NCBI RefSeq assembly: GCF_938030145.1
Contig: NZ_CALHGM010000031.1
Span: forward strand, 46,340-110,339
DNA length: 64,000 nucleotides
Origin: an uncultured Campylobacter sp.
GTDB lineage: Bacteria > Campylobacterota > Campylobacteria > Campylobacterales > Campylobacteraceae
Reading direction: 5' to 3'
The translations under genes and the position numbers were made by a program. Numbering within the stretch: the first letter of the stretch is position 1; each line of letters starts with the position of its first letter. The notes below the pieces were generated by a model. It was not told where the DNA came from and did not search any database. It worked only from the letters and a program-made list of their open reading frames with translations. This document shows, piece after piece, positions 7,153 to 16,065 of this stretch.

Positions 7153-9844
7153 AGATATCGCGGACGAGCTTGGATACGCAAGCAAAGAGATAATCGAAAA
7201 AGCGCAGGAGATGGGCTTTAAGAGGGTAAAAACCGCGTCGAATAAAGTAAGCGAGGAAGAAGCTGCTGCTATTTATGATTATATTCAGACGGGAATTTTG
7301 CCGGGGAAAAAGTCAAAGCCTGCGAAAAAAAGCTCCGAAAAAGCGCAAGAAGACGAGAATAAGCCCGCTAAAAAACAGAGCGAAACTAAAAAAACCGCTA
7401 AAAAAGAGAGTCCTAAAAAGGCGGAAAGCTTAAAAGCTTCCGGATCCAAAGAGTCCGCGCAGAGTGCCAAAGAGCCTAGCGATGAAAAAACGCGTACGCA
7501 AGAGCTCGAGGTAAAAACCGAAAAATCTCAAAATCAAAAAGAAGAAATTTCCTCCGCCCCGCAGGAGAAAGAGGAGAAGCAAAATACTGCTTCAAAGCCT
7601 GCTCTGGTGCAGATAAACAGCGGCGATAGCATAGCTAGCGAGAGCTTGCAAAAGCGCCGCGGTCTAGTAATAGTCAAAAAGAAAAAGGAAGTTCAAGCCC
7701 CGGCGGCACAAGATAGAATCGAGCCTAGGCGCGAAAAGATAAGTGCAAGTCTAGAGGCGATCTTTTCAAACGCTGAACTAAATTTGAAAAAGAAAAAGAT
7801 CGAAAAGAAAAAAGCTCCCGCGGCTAAAAAAGAGGACGCCCTTAAAATCGACATCATTCCTGATCACGAGATGGCGGATATCGTCATTGAGGACGAGGAC
7901 GTCGTGGTAATGCCCGATTTCACCGTCAAACCAATTCAGACCGAAAATCGCACCAAAAGTAAAAACCAACCCAATATTTATCGCGCCTCGCAGAATCAAA
8001 TTTTCAGCAGTGAGGGCGGTATAAGTCGCAGCGGTCGCAAAAAGCATAAAAAAGCCCCTCGCGAGCAGGGTAGCGAAATCGTAAGCTCTGTAAATATCCC
8101 AAAAGAGATCCGCGTCTATGAGTTTGCCGATAAGATCAAAAAGCAGCCTAGCGAGATTATTGGCAAGTTATTTGCGCTCGGGATGATGACGACGAAAAAC
8201 GACTTTTTAGACGAGGACGCGATAGAAATTTTAGCAAGCGAATTCGGCATCGAGGTAAATATCATCGATGAGGCGCAGGAGTTTGACTACATCAAGGCCT
8301 ACGAGGACAGCGAAGGAGAAGAAAATTTAATCGCCAGAGCGCCTGTCATTACCATCATGGGGCACGTCGATCACGGCAAAACGAGCCTGCTCGATTATAT
8401 CCGAAACTCTCGCGTTGCAAGCGGCGAAGCGGGCGGTATCACGCAGCACGTAGGCGCGTATATGGTCGAGAAAAACGGCAGGAAGATCACCTTCATCGAC
8501 ACTCCGGGCCACGAGGCCTTTACTTCGATGAGAGCGCGCGGAGCGGAGGTTACCGATATCGTAATCATCGTAGTGGCCGCAGACGACGGCGTCAAGCCTC
8601 AGACTAAGGAGGCTATAGCGCACGCTAAGGCGGCAAACGTGCCGATCATCATCGCGATAAATAAAATGGACAAGCCTAATGCTAATCCCGATCTCGTAAA
8701 AACTGGGCTTGCAGAGCTTGACATCATGCCTACCGAGTGGGGCGGCAGCTACGAGTTTGTGCCGATCTCCGCAAAGACGGGCGACGGAATTGAAAATTTA
8801 TTAGAGATCGTGCTTTTGCAAGCCGATCTTTTGGAGCTCAAAGCAGATCCTAGTAAGCAGGCTAAGGCAACCATCATCGAAAGCTCCCTTCAAAAGGGGC
8901 GCGGCGCAGTTGCCACCGTCATCGTGCAAAACGGCACTCTGCACGTAGGAGACACCGTCGTAGCGGGTATCGCATATGGCAAGGTGCGCGCGCTTAGCGA
9001 CGATAAGGGCAGGGCGCTAAAGCAAATTTTACCGGGCGAATGCGGCGTCATCATAGGCCTTAGCGAGGTTCCGGGTGCGGGCGAGACGTTGATCGGCGTT
9101 TCGAGCGATAAGGAAGCGCGCGAGTATGCGAGTAAAATTTACGAGCATCAGCGCCAAAAGGAGCTTAGCAAATCGACCAAGGTCACCATTGACGAGCTAA
9201 GCGCCAAGATCGCCGAAGGCTCGCTAAAAAGCCTTCCGGTGATTGTCAAGGCCGATGTCGCGGGCTCGCTGGAGGCTATCAAAGCAAGCCTTGAGAAGCT
9301 CCGCAACGACGAAGTCAAGGTCGACATCATCCACAGCGGCATCGGCGGTATCACGCAAAACGACATCGCCTTGGCAAGCGCTAGCGAAAACTGCGTGATC
9401 TTGGGCTTCAACGTCCGTCCTACGGGCGAAATCAAAGAGCTTGCCAAGGAGCGCGGCGCGCAGATTAAGACCTACAACGTCATCTACAATCTCATCGACG
9501 ATATCAAGGCGCTTTTGAGCGGCCTTATGAGCCCGATCATCAGCGAGGAGGCCTTGGGTCAAGCCGAGATTCGCCAGGTCATCAACGTGCCTAAGATCGG
9601 GCAGATCGCGGGCTGCATGGTTACCGACGGGCTCATAGCTCGCGGCGCAAAGATCCGCGTCATCAGAGAGGGCGTCATCGTTTTCGAGGGCAACGTCAGT
9701 TCGCTCAAGCGCTTCAAAGACGACGCCAAGGAAGTCGCCAAAGGCTTCGAGTGCGGCGTAGGCATCGAGGGCTACGACGATATGCGCGTGGGCGATTTTA
9801 TCGAAAGCTACAAGCAAAAAGAGGAGCAGGCTACGATAGACTAA
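7136..9844 (+). CDS. infB: Translation initiation factor IF-2
   Basis: This GTPase brings initiator tRNA to the ribosome. It is 902 aa. The N-terminal IF2N-type helical domain (about 1-55) is followed by a long Lys/Glu/Ala-rich disordered linker (about 60-300) and a second IF2N-like region (about 320-380). The G domain follows: GHVDHGKT, DTPGHEAF, NKMD and SAKTGDG at about residues 405-540. Domains II-IV then run to the C-terminus. The start at 7136 has AAGGAGAG about 10 nt upstream inside ylxR. In related genomes rbfA follows closely; here a spacer of over 1 kb intervenes. Confidence 0.97.
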   Translation: MGVLIKDIADELGYASKEIIEKAQEMGFKRVKTASNKVSEEEAAAIYDYIQTGILPGKKSKPAKKSSEKAQEDENKPAKKQSETKKTAKKESPKKAESLKASGSKESAQSAKEPSDEKTRTQELEVKTEKSQNQKEEISSAPQEKEEKQNTASKPALVQINSGDSIASESLQKRRGLVIVKKKKEVQAPAAQDRIEPRREKISASLEAIFSNAELNLKKKKIEKKKAPAAKKEDALKIDIIPDHEMADIVIEDEDVVVMPDFTVKPIQTENRTKSKNQPNIYRASQNQIFSSEGGISRSGRKKHKKAPREQGSEIVSSVNIPKEIRVYEFADKIKKQPSEIIGKLFALGMMTTKNDFLDEDAIEILASEFGIEVNIIDEAQEFDYIKAYEDSEGEENLIARAPVITIMGHVDHGKTSLLDYIRNSRVASGEAGGITQHVGAYMVEKNGRKITFIDTPGHEAFTSMRARGAEVTDIVIIVVAADDGVKPQTKEAIAHAKAANVPIIIAINKMDKPNANPDLVKTGLAELDIMPTEWGGSYEFVPISAKTGDGIENLLEIVLLQADLLELKADPSKQAKATIIESSLQKGRGAVATVIVQNGTLHVGDTVVAGIAYGKVRALSDDKGRALKQILPGECGVIIGLSEVPGAGETLIGVSSDKEAREYASKIYEHQRQKELSKSTKVTIDELSAKIAEGSLKSLPVIVKADVAGSLEAIKASLEKLRNDEVKVDIIHSGIGGITQNDIALASASENCVILGFNVRPTGEIKELAKERGAQIKTYNVIYNLIDDIKALLSGLMSPIISEEALGQAEIRQVINVPKIGQIAGCMVTDGLIARGAKIRVIREGVIVFEGNVSSLKRFKDDAKEVAKGFECGVGIEGYDDMRVGDFIESYKQKEEQATID

Positions 9845-10918
9845 TGCTCGCGGAATTCCGCGTGGGCATTGGCCTCGTTTGCACGGCTTGCGGCTAAATT
9901 TTAAGCCTCGATCGCGCTTTGAAATTTTATGCTCGCAAAATTTGGGCGTGAAATTTCGCCTTTAAAATTTAGCGGCGGAGCGTACGGACAAGGCTTTAAA
10001 TTTTGTCGGTTTCGCGCAAGGTGCTGCTGCATAGCGCTAGTTTTGAAATTTTAATGTTTAGATTTTTCTTGCGGTACGGCGTTGTGATCAAATTTTAAAT
10101 TTACGCTGCTTGCTGGTCGCAGTTTTTCCGTGCGACTTAAATTTTAAATTTAATCGCAAAGTTGAAATTTTAAAGCGGCAAAATTTAGATTTCGCGCGGC
10201 ATCGAAGCGTTTTTAAAATTTAAGATAAATTTCGAAACAGTGCAGTATGCGGCAAAACAGCGACGCGGAGGACGGCGCTGTGCAAGTGGCGCAAAATGAG
10301 GCGGCAACGGCGCACGGAACTGTGCGTCGCCAAAATGGCAGCGGATATCGTAAATAGCGACGCAGTAAGCGAGCGTAGCGCAAAGAGGGTATCGCCGCGC
10401 GCTGTATTATTGCGGTGTCAAGACGGGCAGCGTGGCAGTGGTATAGATAGCGCCGTGGTGAGCAGAATACGGCGTAGAATAGAACTGCGCCTGACGCGGA
10501 AATATTTTTGCTGTAGCGGTGCGGCTATACGACGAGCGTTAGAGAGTGCGAGCCATGAAATTCTACGCAGCCTGCGTTTTAAATTTAAGTGCGAAGCGCG
10601 CGGGCTAAAATTTAAAAGTAAAATTTCAAAGCAGGGCTTGCGCCTTTTTAAAATTTAAGAGCGAAATTTTAAAAAGTGCGGCGCCGCTCGCAGTACCTGC
10701 GCGCAGCAAACCGCTCAGAATTTAAATGGACGCTCCGGCGCATCGTAAGCCGCGTCAAATTTAAACAGATCGCGTCGCCGCAGGACGGATATTTCGCCGC
10801 GCCGAAGTGAAATAAAATTCAGTGCCGCCGTGAGATGGATGCGAGATAAGGCTCCGCGGCGGAGCAATAAAATTCCATCGCCGCGCAATCTGCGGTGATT
10901 TAAGATAGCGAGGTAAAG
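9845..10918. other. 1.07-kb repetitive non-coding spacer between infB and rbfA
   Basis: There is no credible gene. A 120-codon open frame at 10296-10658 has no family features and no ribosome site. The stretch alternates GC-rich words with AAATTTTAAA or AAATTTAAA cores every few tens of bases. A GCGGAATTCCGC palindrome right after infB (about 9851-9862) could form a small stem. The gap splits an otherwise compact translation operon, so it may carry a secondary promoter for rbfA-rimP. Confidence 0.55.
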
Positions 10919-11284
10919 ATGAATCCGACCGAACTCAGAAGACTGCGCACGCAAAGCGTGCTAAAGCAGCTCATCCCCGAAGCGCTCGCGAGCCTTGAGG
11001 ACGAGCTTTTGCGCGGGCTGTGCGTCACCGACGTAGAGTGCAAGCGCGGGCGCTACGATGCGTTCGTATATCTGGATAAAAACGCCTTCGACGAGCGCGA
11101 GCAGGAATTCGTGCTCGAAAAGCTCGGCCGCGTGGCGAGATATTTGCAAAACTTCTGCGCCGAGGCGGAGGGCTGGTACCGCTGCCCCGCGTTTCACTTC
11201 AAATTCGACGACCGCTTGGAGTATCAAAACAAAATGGACGATCTTTTCGACAAAATAGAGGAGGAGCTGCGCAAAAATGGTTGA
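10919..11284 (+). CDS. rbfA: Ribosome-binding factor A
   Basis: RbfA is a KH-fold 30S maturation factor. It is 121 aa. The N-terminal helix carries LRRLRTQSVLKQLIPEAL. The core reads VTDVECKRGRYDAFVYLDKN, then the amphipathic segment LGRVARYLQNFCAEAEGW. Then comes the typical C-terminal FKFDDRLEYQNKMDDLFDKI. The start has GAGGTAAAG upstream. It overlaps rimP by 8 nt, so the two are coupled. Confidence 0.92.
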   Translation: MNPTELRRLRTQSVLKQLIPEALASLEDELLRGLCVTDVECKRGRYDAFVYLDKNAFDEREQEFVLEKLGRVARYLQNFCAEAEGWYRCPAFHFKFDDRLEYQNKMDDLFDKIEEELRKNG

Positions 11285-11696
11285 TTTAGAGGCTTTAGCG
11301 CGCGAGTGCGGCGTGCAGCTTTACGACGTGGAGATGGTGAGCGAAAACGGAAGAACGATCTACCGCATCAGCATCACTAAAGCGGGCGGCGTGGGCCTAG
11401 ACGACTGCGAGCGGTTATCGCGGCTACTTTCGCCGATTTTCGACGTGGAGCCGCCGCTTGAGGGCGAGTGGACGCTGGAGGTCGGCTCGCCCGGGCTTGA
11501 GCGCAAGCTAAGCAAGCCGCAGCATTTCGCAAACTCCGTGGGCGAGCTGGTGCGCCTAAGCCGCACGGACGGGCAGAAGCTAAGCGGCGAGGTGCTTGGC
11601 TGCGAAGGCGGCGTGCTTAGACTACGCACGGACGGCGGCGAAGTGAGCGTGCGACTTGACGAGATCAAAAAGGCGCGAACCTACGTGCAGTGGTAG
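11277..11696 (+). CDS. rimP: Ribosome maturation factor RimP
   Basis: RimP is a 30S assembly factor. It is 139 aa. The N-terminal domain has LYDVEMVSENGRTIYRISI and the conserved DDCERLSRLLSPIFDVEPP; VGSPGLERKLSKPQHF is the family hallmark. A C-terminal SH3-like barrel ends in KKARTYVQW. The start overlaps the end of rbfA, where the GAGGAG of the rbfA coding sequence serves as the ribosome site. Confidence 0.93.
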   Translation: MVDLEALARECGVQLYDVEMVSENGRTIYRISITKAGGVGLDDCERLSRLLSPIFDVEPPLEGEWTLEVGSPGLERKLSKPQHFANSVGELVRLSRTDGQKLSGEVLGCEGGVLRLRTDGGEVSVRLDEIKKARTYVQW

Positions 11697-12140
11697 CGGC
11701 GGAGATTTAAAACTCTGCGCGCGGCTTTGAAATTTTGCGAATGAGACTTTAAAATTTGCCGCGCGGGATTTGCGAGTTTGAAATTTCAGCTCCGAATTTT
11801 GAGGTTTAAATTTTAAAATAGCTTTTGAAATTTACAGCTCCCGGTTGCTCTTGATCTCTCGCGGCGATTGGCGCAAAATTTTAAAATTCCAGTGCCGCTC
11901 GCCTGTTTTGAAATTTTATGTTACGTCGTTAAAAGGTAATTTTTCAAACCAGCGAGCGATGCTTTGAAATTTTACGCTGCGCCGCTAAAAGATAAGTTTT
12001 GCGTGACGCTTGCGCGTTGCTTAGGAATTTTACGTCGCACTAAAAGGTGGCTAAATTTAAAATTTACGCGCTGTTTCGGCGCGGCAAAATTCCACGCTGA
12101 AATTCCGCCCGTAAATTTTTGATACAAAATTCCTGTGCCA
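11697..12140. repeat. Spacer with ~57-nt degenerate tandem units
   Basis: No gene is visible downstream of rimP. Three imperfect copies of a roughly 57-nt unit begin at about 11910, 11966 and 12024. Each has the form GAAATTTTA, then a TACGTCG-like word, then CTAAAAGRT. Earlier parts carry the AATTTTAAAATT word (for example 11879-11890). Confidence 0.5.
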
Positions 12141-12195
12141 AATTTCGCCTTAAAATTTTGTCTGTAGAATTTTAAGGCGAAATTCTACAGACAAA
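12141..12195. terminator. Overlapping, mutually exclusive stem-loops
   Basis: Two long perfect hairpins share bases. Stem A pairs AATTTCGCCTTAAAATT (12141-12157) with its complement at 12168-12184 around a 10-nt loop. Stem B pairs TTTGTCTGTAGAATTT (12157-12172) with 12180-12195 around a 7-nt loop. They cannot form together. The element lies downstream of the small membrane protein gene on the minus strand and ~445 nt beyond rimP. It could terminate transcription from either side or act as a switch. Confidence 0.6.
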
Positions 12196-12281
12196 TTTAC
12201 GTTTTAAAACTCTGCGGGCGAAGGTTTGCGCGCCGTTCATCAGATAATTAAAATTACGCCAAGCGGCGCGGATGTTTGCGA

Positions 12282-12536
12282 CTATGAAGCGGAGATTCCG
12301 ATCGTGGCTAGCAGTACGGGCGAGGTCATGAGCCCTACGATCGTAAGGATCCACGCTAATATCGCTATTACGAGCGAGGCTTGCTTTTTGACGGCTTGAT
12401 AGGTCGCGGCGATCGCGCACAAAAACGCAAGCGGAACGAAAACGATCCCTAGGAAAAAGATCCCTAAAATCGCGAAGACTATGGAGAGTATCCCAAGCAC
12501 GTTTGATTGGGGTTGAACGGTCGGTTGTTCAGACAT
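12282..12536 (-). CDS. Small two-helix membrane protein (DUF4190-like)
   Basis: An 84-residue integral membrane protein. A short polar N-terminus (MSEQPTVQPQSN) precedes two or three hydrophobic segments (about residues 13-43 and 53-80) with a QAVKKQ cytoplasmic loop. The pattern LGILSIVFAILGIFFLG resembles DUF4190-type proteins, but the match is by eye. The ATG has AAAGGA 6 nt upstream. A tract of 13 consecutive G (coding strand) ends 33 nt before the start, close enough to alter promoter spacing. Function unknown. Confidence 0.75.
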   Translation of the reverse strand: MSEQPTVQPQSNVLGILSIVFAILGIFFLGIVFVPLAFLCAIAATYQAVKKQASLVIAILAWILTIVGLMTSPVLLATIGISAS

Positions 12537-12569
12537 TTTGATCCTTTGAAGAAAATTCTTGTAATTCTA

Positions 12570-12582
12570 CCCCCCCCCCCCC
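12570..12582 (-). promoter_or_regulatory. 13-nt poly-G tract upstream of a membrane protein gene
   Basis: Thirteen C on the given strand, so G13 on the coding strand of the 12282-12536 gene, 33 nt before its ATG. Campylobacter uses long G tracts as slipped-strand phase switches. This one is in the untranslated region, so it would tune transcription or translation level rather than break the frame. Confidence 0.7.
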
Positions 12583-13076
12583 TGAATTTGAGCTGAAATC
12601 AAGCCGCGCCTTTTGAAATTTCATATTCGCGCCCGATTGCGGTTTTGCCCCAGCGCTTCATTAGAATTTTACTTCGCAAAATCAGCGTTTGCGCGCTATC
12701 GATACGCTCATTTGCACGATGGGCGAAAATTCTTGGCGCGCGAAAAGGACGCCGCAAAATTTACGATTTAGGATAAAATTCTAAAACCTGTGGTAAGATT
12801 TCGCAGTTTTGTTCCCGCACGGAATCTGCTCCTACACATACGGCGCGCGGCTTGCACTCTGATAAATTTGGCGCTTAAAGCGAGGCTTGTAGCGGCAAAC
12901 GTATTTGGAACGTGAGTCGGCGTTAGCCGGTACGACGGCATGGGCGAGCGTAGGCGGGCAAGCGGGTTGCGTCCGAGGCGCAATCCGTTGCGGGCAGACG
13001 AGGCGAGGTTGCTGACTAGCCGCAAATCGGCTAAGCAATCGCGGCGGAGCGGGACAATTTAAATTTTGGATTTTGT
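12583..13076. other. Non-coding spacer before ribD
   Basis: About 490 nt without a supportable gene. Minus-strand open frames here (12768-13275) run into ribD antisense and lack family features or ribosome sites. The section 12825-13050 is GC-rich with periodic GGCG/CGCG words. No riboswitch-like FMN element was recognised ahead of ribD. Confidence 0.45.
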
Positions 13077-14234
13077 ATGAACGACGAATTTTACATGGAT
13101 TTGGCGCTGCGGGCTGCGTGGCGCTATCAGGCTTTGACGCTACCCAACCCCGCCGTGGGCTGCGTGCTTCTAGATAAGAGCGGCAGAGTTCTTGGCATAG
13201 GCGCACACAAAAAGGTGGGCTTTTTGCATGCCGAGGCAAACGCCGTTTTCGCCGCGCTGTGCGATCTGGACGCAAATTTCGCGCAGGATTTCGCTCGCGA
13301 ATACGCCCGCAAATTCGGCGTTAAATTTCAAAACCTAGAAGCCCTAAAAAGCGCGCTTTTGCAGCCGAGCTTCACTTATGATTTTATCCTAAACCGCCAC
13401 GGCGGGCTTTTGGGCGGCGCTTGCGCCTATGTCACGCTTGAGCCCTGCGCACACCGCGGCAAGACCCCGTCTTGCGCCGAGCTTTTGGCGCAGCTCGGAC
13501 TATCGCGCGTGGTAATCGGCACGCGCGATACGAACGCGCAGGCTGCGGGCGGCGCGGAAATTTTACGCCGCGGGAGCATAGAGGTGAAATTTGACGTTTG
13601 CCGCGCCGCAGCGACGGAGCTTGCGGAGCCATTTTATCTGGCGCGCGAGAGTGGCTTTTGCTTCATCAAAATCAACGCCACGCTAAACGGCTCGGTGCAT
13701 GGGCGGATCGGCAGCGAGAAGCAGCGCGCGTTCGTACACGAGCTGCGCGACGTGTGCGACTACGTGGGCGTGGGCGGGCAGACCGTGCGCGCCGACAGGC
13801 CGACGCTGGACGTGCGTGCGGCTAAATTTGACGAAATTAGCGCTTTGGCAGGCAGAGCCGATATGCTGGCGCTAGACGCGCGTGTCGCGCCGCAAAATCT
13901 AAAGCTGCGCGCACCCGATGTTTGGATATACTCGCGCCGTGCACTTTCGGATTTTGATGCGAGTATTCCGCTTTTTGGCATCGCAGGGCGCAAGGTAGAG
14001 GTCTCGCAGTCGCTGCCTGCGGGTGCCAAAATCACGATGATAGAGGCGGGGGCGAGCTCGTTTGACGAGTTCGCGCAGTTTGCGAGCCACGCGCTTATTT
14101 TTTACAGCGCGCAGATGAGGGACGCGGGAAATTTCAAAGCAAATGCCACGCTACAGCCGCTTTTCATCTCCCATGCGGGCGATCCGCACCTGGAAGCGAA
14201 CGAATTCTACGGCTGGTTTAAGATTTTAAAATAA
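13077..14234 (+). CDS. ribD: Bifunctional riboflavin biosynthesis deaminase/reductase
   Basis: RibD deaminates and then reduces the pyrimidine intermediate in riboflavin synthesis. It is 385 aa. The deaminase domain opens with MDLALRAAW and PNPAVGCVL and carries the zinc motifs HAEANAVF (near residue 48) and PCAHRGKTPSC (near 122-132). The reductase domain follows from about residue 190 (FIKINATLNGSVHGRIGSEKQR). Between the two zinc motifs there are about 70 residues instead of the usual ~25. The extra block, CDLDANFAQDFAREYARK and onward, looks like an inserted amphipathic helix pair. The C-terminal reductase half is less conserved than the deaminase. Confidence 0.9.
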   Translation: MNDEFYMDLALRAAWRYQALTLPNPAVGCVLLDKSGRVLGIGAHKKVGFLHAEANAVFAALCDLDANFAQDFAREYARKFGVKFQNLEALKSALLQPSFTYDFILNRHGGLLGGACAYVTLEPCAHRGKTPSCAELLAQLGLSRVVIGTRDTNAQAAGGAEILRRGSIEVKFDVCRAAATELAEPFYLARESGFCFIKINATLNGSVHGRIGSEKQRAFVHELRDVCDYVGVGGQTVRADRPTLDVRAAKFDEISALAGRADMLALDARVAPQNLKLRAPDVWIYSRRALSDFDASIPLFGIAGRKVEVSQSLPAGAKITMIEAGASSFDEFAQFASHALIFYSAQMRDAGNFKANATLQPLFISHAGDPHLEANEFYGWFKILK

Positions 14235-14307
14235 AAATCACAAAAGCTTCGTTATTATCGGTATAAGGATTAGCAGTGCTACTATTATTATAATGACCAA
14301 CTCACGC

Positions 14308-14706
14308 CTATCGTCGTAAAGGCGATGGAAAAATATGAAATTTTTCACGTATGCCGCAAGCAACGACGCAGAGCGAATATAAAAAACAGATATATGCCGC
14401 AAGCGGAACAAAAGCGACAAATCCCGAAGCATAAACTAGCGCTACTAATACATATGTCGCATTTGCCAGCGCAGGTATGCTATAAGTCCAAAGCTCTGGC
14501 TTTTCAAAAGGGGTGTAGATATTATTCAAATACAAAGCTAAATTTACGACAAGCAGTAGAAAAAATATATAATTCTTTTTCATAAAAGGAAAAACGGCGC
14601 AAACCAAGACTACTATCAAATTTAATGCGATAAGAAAACCTATGTAATTAATATCTATAAAGGCGCAAAGTAAGCCTAAAATCGCGATTAATATATCTCT
14701 TTTCAT
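14308..14706 (-). CDS. Unknown multi-helix membrane protein, possibly frameshifted
   Basis: A 132-residue protein with about four hydrophobic helices (about 5-22, 25-42, 45-60 and 78-118). No family is recognised. After residue ~118 the frame turns polar and ends in HIFPSPLRR. The neighbouring frame (14238 to about 14330) continues into a clean hydrophobic helix, ELVIIIIVALLILIPIITKLL, ending at 14238. The two frames meet at an A5 run near 14333-14337. The intact protein may be about 155 aa with five helices. It faces ribD tail to tail. Confidence 0.6.
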   Translation of the reverse strand: MKRDILIAILGLLCAFIDINYIGFLIALNLIVVLVCAVFPFMKKNYIFFLLLVVNLALYLNNIYTPFEKPELWTYSIPALANATYVLVALVYASGFVAFVPLAAYICFLYSLCVVACGIREKFHIFPSPLRR

Positions 14707-14862
14707 AACCGATTGCCGTCCTTTTTAATTCCTGCAATTATAATGCATAGATTTAAATTTTGATAAAAAGTATTCCGTGATTAAAACTTTGTCGCGCCGT
14801 GCGAGCGATTTACGCCTATTAAATTTAGCGCATACGGATAAAATTAAACGGGGCGCTTAGCT

Positions 14863-15534
14863 TTATTTAGATTCAAAAACGATAAAGTTTAACCATATTA
14901 TTACGCCTATAAGCAATAAAATAGACGATAGTGTTTCGTTGGCATTCCAGCGCCTTTTTAGGCTAACGATTTGTAAAAATTTGCCGAGCTCGTAATCGCT
15001 TTTGCGAAATGAAAATGCCGTAGAATAGGTGCCTATGAATAATATCACGGCGGATAATATCGCTACTAATTTTTTATCCAAATCCAGACCGAATAGCATA
15101 AAACCGAATACTATGATATAAGTAACGGCGGTAAGCGCTAAAATTCCTATCGTCGCAAAGGCGATGAAAAGTATAAAATTTAGCTTGCGATCGACCTCTT
15201 TGACGTAAAAATCGCTCAAACTGCTGCTGACGTAAAAGGCGAATAGCTCAAGAATCGCCGTCGTAAAAGGCAGGCGAATATCACCCGGAAATAAAAAATA
15301 TCCCTTCAAAAGGCTCATAACATCGATATTTGAAATATTTTCAATATGCCACGAAACAACGTAAAATGAAATCACAAAAATGGCCAAAAAGACGTTGCCC
15401 AAAAGGAACTTGTAAATTAGGTATTTTATGTTTTTGCGCACCTTGGCTCCCTGAAATTTCGCGAGATTATACGGCAAATTTGCTTTTAACAGGCTCAAAT
15501 CGGCAGGAAAATTTGATGAGTGAAATTTAGGCAA
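14863..15534 (-). CDS. Unknown four-to-five helix membrane protein
   Basis: A 223-residue protein. A soluble N-terminus of about 35 residues contains SLLKANLPYNLAKFQGAKVRKN. Hydrophobic helices lie at about 46-66, 80-106, 122-150, 157-172 and 200-220. No motif or family is recognised. A short GC-poor gap separates it from the 14308-14706 membrane gene in the same orientation, so the two may be a locus of related unknown function. Confidence 0.65.
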   Translation of the reverse strand: MPKFHSSNFPADLSLLKANLPYNLAKFQGAKVRKNIKYLIYKFLLGNVFLAIFVISFYVVSWHIENISNIDVMSLLKGYFLFPGDIRLPFTTAILELFAFYVSSSLSDFYVKEVDRKLNFILFIAFATIGILALTAVTYIIVFGFMLFGLDLDKKLVAILSAVILFIGTYSTAFSFRKSDYELGKFLQIVSLKRRWNANETLSSILLLIGVIIWLNFIVFESK

Positions 15535-16065
15535 ATTTTGAGAGTAGTTTAAATTTGCGGCTAAATTTACAGCTCGATTCGCGGCACGGAATTTTAAAAT
15601 TTAGAGGCGCGATATACTTTACTAAATTAAAAATGTAGCGCGCTATGTCATCTCCGTGCTATTAAAATAGAAGGCGCTTGGCTAAATTTAAAACCACTCC
15701 GTGCGTTCGATAAATTTCGCTGCATTTGCTAGCCTGCTGCTCTCGTCAAATTAAAATTCTACAAACGCGCATAGGCGCCGTTTTGAATGATGCGGCGATC
15801 TGCTGCGTAAAATTCTACTATTTTGCACGCACGGCGCCTGATTTTGAAATGGCGTCCGCGGGGAGAAATTTTAAAATTCCACTACGCGTAGGGATTTAAA
15901 ATTTCATAACGAGCGCAAAATTTTAAAATTTGAAATCTCAAAATTTTAAAATTCCGAAATCTCGCGGCGCGGGCAAATTTAAAATTTAAAACTCAAGCCA
16001 AATTTTAAATTTCAAACCGAGCGGAATTCTAAATTCTAAATTGAGCGGAATTTCAAATCCAAAAT
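15535..16065. repeat. Spacer dense in AAATTTTAAAATT words
   Basis: About 530 nt with no gene. From 15840 on it is almost entirely made of AAATTTTAAAATTT, AAATTTAAAATTT and GAGCGGAATTC-like words (for example 15867-15880, 15910-15922 and 15940-15953). These include two near-identical CCGAGCGGAATTC / TTGAGCGGAATTT units at about 16017 and 16042. Confidence 0.55.

Noticed and set aside
10296..10658. A 120-codon plus-strand open frame in the infB-rbfA gap
   Set aside because: It reads through the degenerate AAATTT repeats, is Arg/Ser-rich without domains and has no ribosome site.
12768..13275. Overlapping minus-strand open frames before ribD
   Set aside because: They run antisense into ribD, are Arg/Pro-rich and match nothing; they are best explained by GC-rich repeat filler.
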